In this document: positions 10,893-19,934 of the stretch, piece after piece
Layout: each line of letters begins with the position of its first letter
Position numbering within the stretch: the first letter of the stretch is position 1
Assembly: GCA_973895155.1 (NCBI GenBank)
Contig: OZ316895.1
Location: 2,666,001 to 2,730,000 of the forward strand
Source of the DNA: Marsupella aquatica
Lineage: Eukaryota; Marchantiophyta
Direction of reading: 5' to 3'
Length of the DNA: 64,000 nucleotides
Program-made: the position numbers and the translations under genes
Notes under the pieces: generated by a model
The model's input: the letters and a program-made list of their open reading frames with translations, nothing else
Databases searched by the model: none
What the model was told of the DNA's origin: nothing

Positions 10893-12955
10893 CTAGAATG
10901 GAGCCCGCCTACTCCTCTTTGCTGGCCTCTTCCCCTTGTCCTTCTTGCTTTGGGCGGGACGAGCTGGACGGGAGGGGGGTGGTGGTGGTGGCGGCGGTGG
11001 TGGTGGTGCCTGCTGCTCCTCCCCATCTGGCTCATCCTCATCATCGTCATCATCCTCATCATCGTCATCATCCTCATCATCATCCTCCTGGTCTCCTGGT
11101 GTGCTAGGTGTGGCAGCACTCCCTGCCCCTCTGGACCCACTCGTGGTGGCCCCGGTAGTGTCCCCATCATCAGCGCCGCTATCCTCCTCACTGCTATCCT
11201 CACTCCCCTCCTGCTCCTCCTTATCCTGCTTCCATGCCACAAGGTTAATTCGGGTTTAGGGTTAATAGGAAAAATGTATAAACCTTATAAATGGAATGGG
11301 TGCGGGTTTAGAAAGGGTACTACAAATCACTCACACTAGCCAACTCTGCATCAACCAACTCAAAGAGATGTCTGGCCCCATGCTCTGCCCCTATCTCCAT
11401 CTCCTTTGTTGTTATCTTGCGGCGGTACCTCTTATACTACCACAAAAAAATGAAACACCAAAACATAAGGGGCCCGGGTTAGTAACTAAGGGTACTTAAG
11501 CAAAAAAGGAATCCTAAAAAGGGTAAAAAGGGTACCCTAACCAGAAAAAAAACCCCATTACCCTAACAAACATTTGTCACTCGACACTAAACATTTTTCA
11601 AAATGAAACAAGCTTTGCGAAACTCCCACCTTCGCAAATTCAAATATATTTAAGTTTGCGAAATAGACTGCGAATCGGATTGCTTCGCAATGGCTTCGCA
11701 AACCTTACGGGAAAAAGGTTATAATAGAGTTTGCGAAACAATTGCGAGGCAACCCGCTTCGCAATTGTTTCACAAACTGTGCTTTTAAAAAAATCCGAGA
11801 AATGGCTAAGGCACGCAATGTGTCAGGGTGACCTAAAACGAAAGGGGAGGCCATAAGGGGTAAAGCAGAGGTCTGCGAGGGGCATTGCAGGCAAGCAAAC
11901 AACAATTGAAGGCAAAGGAAAAGAAGCAGGGGAGGAGGGGAGAGGACTCACGAAGGTTGCTTTCAGGCCGGGAAGTCCACCTTGCCCCATCTTGTGTGTG
12001 GTCTTGGGGCGTTTGCTGACTCGGTCTGCTGCAAGGATGAACTTCTGGGGTGGTGTCCCCACTTCATCCACGATGTGCTGCAGCTGTGAGACCTTCTCAG
12101 CCAATGCCTTGAGGTCTTGGTCTGACTTCCCGGCCTGAAGTGCCTTGGCCTCCTTCTCCTTCCAGAATTGGAGGTCCTTGGCTGCTTTCAGCTGCACCTC
12201 GACCTTATAGAACGCGTTCCACACATCCTCTATGAATTGCACTGGCCTCCTCACGTTCCTGTACTCCTGCAAGCTTGCTAGGTAGGCCCTCACCTTCCTC
12301 CTATCATGGTATCGTGCTTGAGACATTGAATTTGAAATTCTATCTGCAAGCCACTGGTCATCAATCTCTGCTCCATTTCTGAATGAATCTTTGACCTGAG
12401 TCATTACTTTCCTCTGCTCTGCTCTGCTTAGTTTCCCCCACTCAACACCTCGTGCAAAGCTAGTCCTCACAGCAAGCCTGATAGTGCTCTTTGCCCCAGT
12501 GTAGGCCAACTCAGTAGGAATGCCCTCAACCAAGGCAATCAATGGCAGCTTCTTCCTCTCTTCCTCCTTTTTCCGCTGCGCCTCACGTTGTGCTCGAATC
12601 TCATCTCGTTCCTCCCTTCTCCTCTTCTTTTCGAGGGCTGCAGGAGAGAGTACTCCTCCTTCTTTCGTTTCTTCTCTCTGGCCTTCTCCTCAGCTGCAGC
12701 CTTTGCCTCTTTCTCCCTCTGAGCCTGCCCTGCTGCAACCCCGGTTTGCAAAGCTTGCCCTAGAATTGCACTCAAAGAAGCAATCCCAACTGGTGTACTC
12801 AAATCCAAATGGCTCAGCTGTGTGGCATTGAGATGCTCGGCCATCAAATTTGTCCATTGATTACTCTCCTCATTCCTATTCCCTCCATTGCCATTGCCAC
12901 TCCCACTCCCACTTGCCCCTGCCCCATCCCCTCCACGCCCTCCACTAGAATCCAT
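10893..12955 (-). CDS. CACTA-encoded En/Spm-type protein with coiled coil and acidic tail (frameshifted)
   Basis: Minus-strand gene inside the CACTA element. Exon 1 is 12955-11952 (donor GTGAGT), exon 2 is 11436-11335 (34 codons, donor GTGAGT), and exon 3 is about 11228-10893. The ATG at 12955 opens a Gly/Ser/Asn-rich leader, then a Lys/Glu/Arg-rich probable coiled coil. Between about 12660 and 12630 the frame must shift by one base to continue into the next long frame. That part has a Trp/basic-rich segment (EWGKLSRAEQRKV, YHDRRKVRAYLASL, RRPVQFIEDVWNAF, then Lys/Ala/Glu helices). Its layout resembles the plant En/Spm transposase family (PF03004-like), but similarity is weak. Exon 3 gives a long Asp/Glu run, a Pro run and a basic end. 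It may be the TNPA-like DNA-binding partner. The shift may be a real mutation or an assembly error. Confidence 0.5.
11606..11775. repeat. Internal TTGCGAA-type motif cluster
   Basis: Motif copies such as CTTTGCGAAACTCC, GTTTGCGAAATAGACTGCGAA, GCTTCGCAATGGCTTCGCAA, GTTTGCGAAACAATTGCGAGG lie inside intron 1 of the minus-strand gene (11437-11951). They are the same motif as at the element ends but more than 1.3 kb from the left end. Confidence 0.65.
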
Positions 12956-13059
12956 AGCTATCCAACACCAAGCGCGCAAGCTCTCCTCCTGCCCTCCCTC
13001 ACTTCAAAAAACGTCGAATGGGCCTCATAACCCAGCGGGAAGGTCCGAATGCCCAGACA

Positions 13060-13310
13060 AAACACATTTGCGATGCAGTCCGCATCGCAATTTGCGAATC
13101 AGCCTGCTTCGCAACTAGTATCTCAACTTTCCAAAACCAACCACACGCTTCGCAAAGCCTTCGCAAAGCTGCAGAGACGCAAAAAAACGCTCTTGGGCTC
13201 TGTTTTTCCGAAGCTGTTGCGAAATATTTTGCTTCGCAAATAATGTGACCAAATTCTGAAGCAGGTTGCGAAGCAGGTCGGTTCTCAATATCGTGGCAAT
13301 TCCTGGCAAA
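13060..13310. repeat. Internal TTGCGAA-type motif cluster at the 5' side of the minus-strand gene
   Basis: About ten copies (ATTTGCGATGCAG, CATCGCAATTTGCGAATC, GCTTCGCAACTAG, CTTCGCAAAGCCTTCGCAAAG, GTTGCGAAATATT, GGTTGCGAAGCAGG) just upstream of the ATG at 12955. They fall between the two divergently arranged CACTA genes, in the position of a promoter for the minus-strand gene. Confidence 0.65.
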
Positions 13311-14030
13311 TTTTTTTTTCACATTCTTTCCCTCCTCCTTTTGTTTAGGCCATGTAAGTTATACTATGCCCTTTTGTGTAATTAAGAAATTCCGCCGTTT
13401 CAAATCCCGGCGTTTGTTAGGGTTGGGTCTTGGATGAAGCTGGTTTTTTTAGGGGTTAAAAGCGAGATTACCAGTCAAACCTTCCGTTTTTTAAGCTATA
13501 CATGGTGTGGGTGTAGGCTAATTTTGATAAGAGTTGGGTTTTGGTTTAAAATTAATAAGTGAGGAAAGGGCTTAGGATTAAAGTTGGGTTTGGGTTTAGG
13601 GTTTAAGTCTTTAATTTTGGGTTTAAGCAGGGTTTGCATTTATGGTTGTAGGCTTTTAGGGTTCAAGCAAGGGTTTAGGGTTTAAAACAAAAGAGAGGAA
13701 GGGGATTGGGAGTGAGGGTCTAGGTTTTTGTAATAGGTCAGAGGTTTGGGGGTGAGGGTTTGGAAAAGGCAAAGCAAGGTTAGATGAGATTAATGTTTTA
13801 GTTGTTTTACCATGGGTTTTAATGGGTTTTAATGGGTTTTATGGATCTTTTGGGTTTTAATGGTTTTTCCATGGGTTTTATGCTAACAAAGGAGGAGGAG
13901 CTATGACAACTTGCAGGGTGCGGCACTTTTGCATGAATTGATACTAGCTAATGCGTATGCATCGTGAGAGCCCGGGCATCTAGAGGTACGGACTAAAATA
14001 GATGGGTCTAGTTAGGCTTATTCATGTAAT
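13311..14030. other. Intergenic part of the CACTA element with telomere-like GGGTTTA tracts
   Basis: No ORF of note. From about 13540 to 13870 the plus strand repeats GGGTTTAGGGTTTAAG, TTGGGTTTAAG, GGGTTTTAATGGGTTTTA and similar degenerate TTTAGGG-like text. It separates the divergent CACTA genes and presumably contains the promoter of the plus-strand SET/transposase unit. A probable non-coding first exon ends at a GTATTT donor near 14180, with the next acceptor (TTTGTAG) just before 14309. Confidence 0.5.
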
Positions 14031-14313
14031 TAAAAATTTTGGTTCCCACTATCTATAAAGAGGACATGTATGTAAGGTGTTCGCTTTGTGTACTTGCAGC
14101 TTTTCGCATACTTCCAGATTCGGTTCATTATTTTAGAGCCACAAGACCTATTGGCACCGCTGAGCCTGGGTCTCAGAAAGGTATTTTTTAGTGTTCCTTT
14201 TGTGTTTGGTTTCATGTCATCATTACTTGAGAACTTACATTTGTCCAGCTTGATATTGTGATGTTATTTGGTAATAACCCCTAACTTGCAAATTATACAT
14301 CTTTGTAGGGGCA

Positions 14314-15464
14314 ATGTCTTCATCTTCTGAGATCTCCACCACAGATTCTTCCTCCTCCGATGAAGATATACCACCTCCTCCTCAACCTCACACGACTGCA
14401 CCTCCTCCTCGTGGTCCACCCCGTCAGCTTTGCCAATGTGCCAAATGTGTGGGTCAGGTTTCCCAAAAGTCCTATATATGCACCCAGCATATTGAGAGAT
14501 ATGGACGTTACGGACGTCATACAACAGGGGCTTCCTCATCCCATGTGGTAAGTGTTTACGCCTTAGTTTCTACCCTATTTCCACATCGCAATGGTGAAGG
14601 TTTTTAATTTCACACCTCTTGTTGTTTGTTTTGGTTTGGGTGGAATAGGTATCTAGTAGGCCTAGACCTGCGGCATCAGCACCTTATGTCCCATCACAAG
14701 GTGTTCTAGATGCTATAGGCAATGCATTCTCACAAGCCTTGGGTCTAGCAACAGCCCCTTCCAGTCCTAGGGCAGTTGGGGGTGAGCCTGTTGTCCCAAG
14801 AGGGAGAAAGCATTCCAAGAGACGGCCCCGAGGGGATATTGATTTGTACAAGGCAGTGGTTACCGGTAGGTGGGGTGATTGTGAGTTTACTGGCAGATGT
14901 GTTCCTATCATCAAGGACTGGGATCCCCAGACTCTTGGTTTGCCACAAGAGCTTTCCTATGGTGAGGAGGTAGAGGTTTGGGGAAGACGTTGGGTTATCA
15001 AACCTTCCACACTTGGGGATAGACATGGCTATGGAGTTTTTGCTTGTGAAGACATCATTGTGGATACCGAGAGTGGTAGTGGTGGACGCAGTCGAGAAGG
15101 ACCTACGTTGTTTCCTTATGGTGGACCCATCTACAAGAGAAGACATTGGAACATGATCCTTGCACAACATCCTGAGTGGAAGACTTATGCCTTGGAGTTA
15201 GATACTTTTGATGGAAACACTAGGAGGTATAGTGAGCAGCGGGTGATAGATGGGGACCCCATACAAACTGGGAATATAGCTGGTTTCATAAACAGTACTG
15301 TGGGGACTCGCCCCAAGCGTAGGCAAAATTGTGAGTGGGTTTTCATTGAGGGTCCTCCACCAGCCCCTTATGGCCAGACATATCATCATGACCATTGTCT
15401 GGTTGTAGCTACTAGGACCATTCACTCAGGTGATGAGTTGTTTACTCACTATGTGTGGGATTAG
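14314..15464 (+). CDS. SET-domain (histone lysine methyltransferase-like) protein encoded by the CACTA element
   Basis: Two coding exons, 14314-14547 (donor GTAAGT) and 14649-15464 (acceptor AATAG), phase 0, give 349 aa plus stop. Residues 1-78 are a Ser/Asp/Glu and Pro-rich leader ending in a Cys-containing segment (CQCAKC, then YICTQHIERYGRYGRH) like the N terminus of CACTA tnp2 proteins. From about residue 200 a SET domain can be followed: WVIKPSTLGDRHGYGVFACEDI (start of the fold, G-x-G), LFPYGGPIY, GNIAGFINSTVG then NCEW (equivalent of the N-H-S-C-xPN cofactor/lysine-channel motif), and CLVVATRTIHSGDELFTHYVWD (equivalent of GEEL-xx-DY with the catalytic-type Tyr). FINST in place of the usual F/INHS is the main deviation. 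SET proteins methylate lysines using S-adenosylmethionine; substrate and activity are unknown. Confidence 0.75.
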
Positions 15465-15607
15465 AAAATGACCATACACATGGCGTTTGGCCACATTTTG
15501 TATTTACACCAGTACCGATATTATTTCATGTTTGCACACCCCCATATATTCTTCTACATGTTGTAACTATTTTCTTTGTAACTTTCAATTGTTTGCATTG
15601 TTTTTAG

Positions 15608-18600
15608 AATGTGCGACCCTCTCAAAATATGTTACCGCGAAGATTGAGAGCAACATATCGGGAAATGGGTATGCCGGAAGAAGGACAAGGCTCTGAGTCA
15701 CATTCCTCATCAAGTGACAGTGGAAGCAACAACCCTGATCGCAATGTACCCAGAACATATGAACAGGTTATTGATGACCAAGATAGAGCCATGGATGATT
15801 TTATGGTTGATTGGTTTGGTGTTGACGTCCCTGGTGATGATGCTGAGGTGTCTGCTGATCAAGGAGGTCATGTGCCCCCCAATGATCCACGACCAAGACA
15901 TACCCCCGAGGGACAGCGCCAATGGGAGGAAGCAGAGGAACGTGCCCGAACTCCTATCTATGAGGGTGCTCGTTTGAGTCGTCTTTCTGCTATCTTGGGG
16001 TTGATGAATCTACAGGCCAAACACAAGGCAAGCAATGCCTTGTTATCTGATATGTTTGCACTTTGCCATGACCTTATGTTACCTTCTGGCAATGTGTTGC
16101 CAGGAACTTGGAAGGAGGCCAAGCGTGTTCTCTCATCAATTGGCATGGAATATCACATCATTCATGCATGTGTGAATGATTGCATGTTATTTCATGGGGC
16201 CGATGAGAAGAAGACAGAGTGTACTGAATGTCATGAGCCACGGTATGACCCCAACATGATTACAAAGAAGGTGCCAAGAAAAGCTGTTCGTTGGTTTCCC
16301 ATCATTCCTCGGTTGTTGCACATGTACAGGTGTTCTGATTTGGCAGAGTTGATGGTATGGCATAAGACTCATCGATCAGAGCCTGGTGTTATGCGGTTGC
16401 CAATTGACTCTCCTGCAGTCAAACATATTGAGGAAACATGGCCAGACTTTGCACATGATCCTCGTCATGTGAGGTTGGGATTGGCATCTGATGGGGTTAG
16501 TCCTCATGCCCTTGGAGGCAAGGGAAGACCTACATCAGTTTGGCCTGTGGTTGTGATGAATTACAACCTTCCACCATGGCTATCCATGAAGAAGGGGTTC
16601 CTCTTGCTGTCTTTGATTATTCCAGGTCCAAAAAAGGTGAAGAACTTTGACACTTATTTGGCACTATTGATTGGAGAACTCCAAAAACTGTGGGGTGGAG
16701 TGTGGGCATATGATGGCAGGAAAAATACAGGAGGCATTCCACGTGTATTTAAATTGAGAGGGGTAGTTTGTTGGACAATGCATGACTATCCTGGTAAGAT
16801 GACTTTTTGACCATATGCCACCCTTCTTTGATATGCTCTTTAATATACTTGTTTGTCATGTGACAACCCTAACATTTAGTCTGGTTTTATTTTTGGTGTA
16901 ACCAGGGTTTGGCTTTGTCTCTGGATTGCAAACTCAGGGGTACAAAGCTTGCTCCACCTGTGGTCCACAATTGCAAGATATGGCGATTTGGTCCCCATGG
17001 CTTAGGAAGATTGTTTACATTGGGCATACAAAGTTTCTTCCGATGGGGCATGAGATGAGGTCTGACCCACTTTTATTTTCCTGCTTTGACATGCCCCTTG
17101 GTGATATGCGGGAAATTCCGGAACCAACAACTTTTGGGCATTGGAAGTCACTAGCTGATAGGGTGGCAGACCCTGATGATCCCCTCACCTTTGATGGTAC
17201 TGGGTTGACGAGGTGGAGTATACTAGCCAGTTTGCCCTATTGGTCAGAGTTGAAGATCCGCCATCTTTTAGACCCCATGCACATAGAGGGAAATGTGGGG
17301 AAGGCGTTGATAGCTCATTTTTATGGGGAGAAGGACACTAACTTCAGGGAGGCATGTGAAGAGTTGGAAATGCATCCAGATGTATGGGTACAAGTTGATC
17401 CTGCCACAGGTTTGGAACATCATCCTTCTGCTCCTTGGGTGCTTAGTGTTGGCCAAAGACGTGAATTCCGAAATCGTATAGGGGAGATGCGGTTTCCTAC
17501 AGGCTATGGTGCCAATTTGAGGAAAGCTTTTGGGATGGAGGACAATCACAAATGGCCACGGTATCTCAAGACACATGACTATCACCACTTATTGCAGCAT
17601 ATATTGCCAGTGGCAATTATAGGGTTGGGGACCAAAGAAGTGCAAGATGCCATTTGGTCATTGGGTCGTTTGTTGAGATGGATATGCTCAAAGGAGATAT
17701 ATGTGGAAGAGATTCCTGGAATGGAGGTATTGGCTGCTGAGGTGGTTTGCAAGTTGGAGAAGGCCCTCCCTCCTTCCTTCTTTGATTGTCAAGTTCATTT
17801 ACTTGTGCATCTTGTGAGGGAGGTTGCCATTGCTGGTCCAGTTCATTGTCGATGGATGTACTGGCTTGAGCGTTACATGTCAGTCTTGAAGGCTTATGTA
17901 CGTAACCGTGCACGAGTGGAGGGAAGCATAGCTACAGGATACTTGGCTGCAGAGAGCATGTTTTATTGTAGTAACATCTTGGCCACCATTGATCGGACTT
18001 TACCACGTACTTGGATGGAGGAGAGGCAAGAGGAGGAGGACCGTTTAACAGGAGCAACAAAAACACGCATGCTTACATCAACAGAGTGGACACAGTTGAA
18101 TACATTCATGTTGAGTAATAGCAATGTCATGGATGAATGGAGGGAGTTTTATGACAATGCCAAAAGAATGAGTCAAAGGGCAAGGATTTTTTCTAAGTTG
18201 CATGAGTTTATGAAGGAAAAGTTGGTTGAGTTGGATGGCATTTTGGCACAAGGAGGAGATGTCTCACAGTTTCCTACTATGACAAATGACATTCGGACCA
18301 TTGTTCATGGCCCTTTGAGAGTGGTAACATCCAAGACGGCCATGTGGACCCAAGGGAGACACTTCAGGTTTCACTAGTTCCTAACCTTGTTTTCCATATT
18401 CATGTACTACTACTTAAGATATAGTAATCATTTTACTTAAGATAAGTGTGTTTTTCTCTTTTGGTATGAAAGGTTCCTCATAACATGATTAGTGTTTTTT
18501 GTGTAGTAGTAACAATATATGGGTCTTGTTAATTTCAGGATTTCTTCCCTTGATGAGAAGAGGGCTCGTACTTTTGATTGTGGAGTTCAAGGGCAGTTTT

Positions 18601-19017
18601 GTCAGGACTCCCGGAGTAGCCGACATGACAGGAACATTGTTCGTGATGTTGTGCCACACTATGGGAAGATAGAGGAGATTTTGGTGGTCTCATATGACAA
18701 CCAATCTAAGTTTGAGGAGTATGTCTTCAAGTGCAAGTGGTTCAAAGTGAACCTTGTTGGTAATAATCGCACTGTACTCCAAGATGAGAGTGGGTTTACA
18801 CGGTTGAGGACAAGTGCCACTAGTTTTCAAGCATCTCATTGGCAAACGTCAGAGCCATTTACTTTCCCATCTCACTTGGAGCAATGTTTCATACCCCTTA
18901 GACCCAGAGTGGTCAATTGTCATCACATATGTGCCACGGTCTCGTTCCATTGTTTCAGACAAGCCAGACACTATTTTTGTGTCAGATGTAGAGGACATTG
19001 AAGGTGACCAAGTGTGA
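15608..19017 (+). CDS. CACTA transposase, tnp2 family with DUF4218 and DUF4216
   Basis: Exons 15608-16793 (donor GTAAGA), 16906-18367 (donor GTTTCA) and 18539-19017, with compatible phases. Exon 1 has the tnp2 core, including VRLGLASDGVSPHA (first catalytic-type Asp), WPVVVMNYNLPPWLSMKKGFLLLSLIIPGPK and LRGVVCWTMHDYPG. Exon 2 continues with GYKACSTCG, IGHTKFLPMGH, LLDPMHIEGNVGKAL, and DUF4218 from LKTHDYHHLLQHILPVAI through VHLVREVAIAGPVHCRWMYWLERYMS to RVEGSIATGYLAAE. Exon 3 carries DUF4216 (FDCGVQGQF, YGKIEEILVV, FKCKWFKV, ESGFTRL). In a CCCCTTA stretch near 18893-18900 the frame moves by one base: after QCFIP the family continuation is in the frame ending at 19017, whereas the unshifted frame runs to 19001 without similarity. 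It excises and inserts the element by DDE chemistry in the nucleus. No ATG begins exon 1; the N terminus may come from exon 14314-14547. Confidence 0.88.
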
Positions 19018-19419
19018 GAGACACTTATGGATATTTAAACAAAAAAATCTATATCATGGATTGTTCATGTTGTTTCTTAATTAATATTTCATACACCATT
19101 AGTGTGGTAGGTATTTTCATTTTGGACTCCTACTTTCAAAAGAGGTCATGCATATAAGTGGCATGGCTTATCCCTCCCTTATCCCTCCTCCCTCTTTGAA
19201 CCCAAACTCTCCTTCCTCTTCCAAAAACTCCATAGCTTTTTCTCCTCCCTCCCTCTTCGCTAAAGTCTCTCCTATTTTTAGTAAACCCTCTTTGGACTCC
19301 CTTCTTCCTCCGTCCCTCATCCACCTTCCAACTCCCTTCCTCCCTCTTTCACCTTTCACCTCCCTCCCTCCTCCTCCCCCATTCAAACTCTAACCTAGAT
19401 GCACACACAAGTCTAACAT
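19018..19419. other. Transposase 3' region with pyrimidine-rich tract
   Basis: Between the transposase stop and the right subterminal array. 19170-19390 is a C/T-rich plus-strand tract (CCTCCCTCTTT-type repeats). ORFs on either strand are compositional artefacts. Confidence 0.5.
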
Positions 19420-19917
19420 AAACGTTTGCGAATTGTTTGCGAAACTAAACAAATCCCAACCAAATCGCAATTCTGCCATTTAAACCGTTTCTCAATTATT
19501 CCATACTATACGCTTCACTATTTTGCGATATCCAGACCATCCCACCTTTACCATCCACATCGTTTCGCACATTTGCCATACAAACCCATCGCAAATTGTT
19601 TGAAGCTAACCTTTTTGCAAACATCCTCCAATACTAATTGTTTCGCATCATTAATGTTACCGTGGTTTTGGACTTTCGAAGCGGTCGCGGAGCCTTCGTA
19701 ATGTGTTTTGTAATCTCTGTAGTTTTGCAAAATATTGTGATACAATAAAGTTCGCAAAATGTTTGCGATGCAAATCGCATGGAAGACCAAGTTGCGATAC
19801 CACAAGTATCGCAAATTGCGATGCGTATTGAGTCATCAACGATTTGAAGCATCTGGAATCGCAAACGTGTGTCCGGACGCAAATGAGCTTCGCAAAAGGG
19901 CAAAATATGTTGCAGTG
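19420..19917. repeat. CACTA right subterminal repeat array
   Basis: Many copies of the same TTGCGAA motif in both orientations (GTTTGCGAATTGTTTGCGAAAC, ATCGCAAATTG, GTTCGCAAAATGTTTGCGATG, GTATCGCAAATTGCGATGCG, CTTCGCAAAAGGG), ending at the right terminus. Density is like the left array. Confidence 0.75.
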
Positions 19918-19934
19918 GCTGCGATTTGTAGCAC

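Larger units (their letters stand above)
10248..19917 (+). mobile_element. CACTA (En/Spm) transposon, 9,670 bp, inserted in the MULE
   Basis: The left end begins CACTACAACACTACC and continues to CCCTTTTGCGAA. The reverse complement of the right end begins CACTGCAACATATT and continues to CCCTTTTGCGAA, so the termini agree at the start and again at about base 20. The 3-bp sequence GCT flanks both sides (10245-10247 and 19918-19920), the expected CACTA duplication size. The interior has subterminal arrays of a TTGCGAA motif, a minus-strand multi-exon gene, a SET-domain gene and a tnp2 transposase. The transposase carries one apparent 1-nt frameshift near its end and the minus-strand gene another, so autonomy is uncertain. 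Confidence 0.93.

Noticed and set aside
10898-11259. Plus-strand ORFs rich in Gly, Ser, Val or His over the CACTA left part
   Set aside because: They are antisense readings of the Asp/Glu and Pro repeats in exon 3 of the minus-strand gene.
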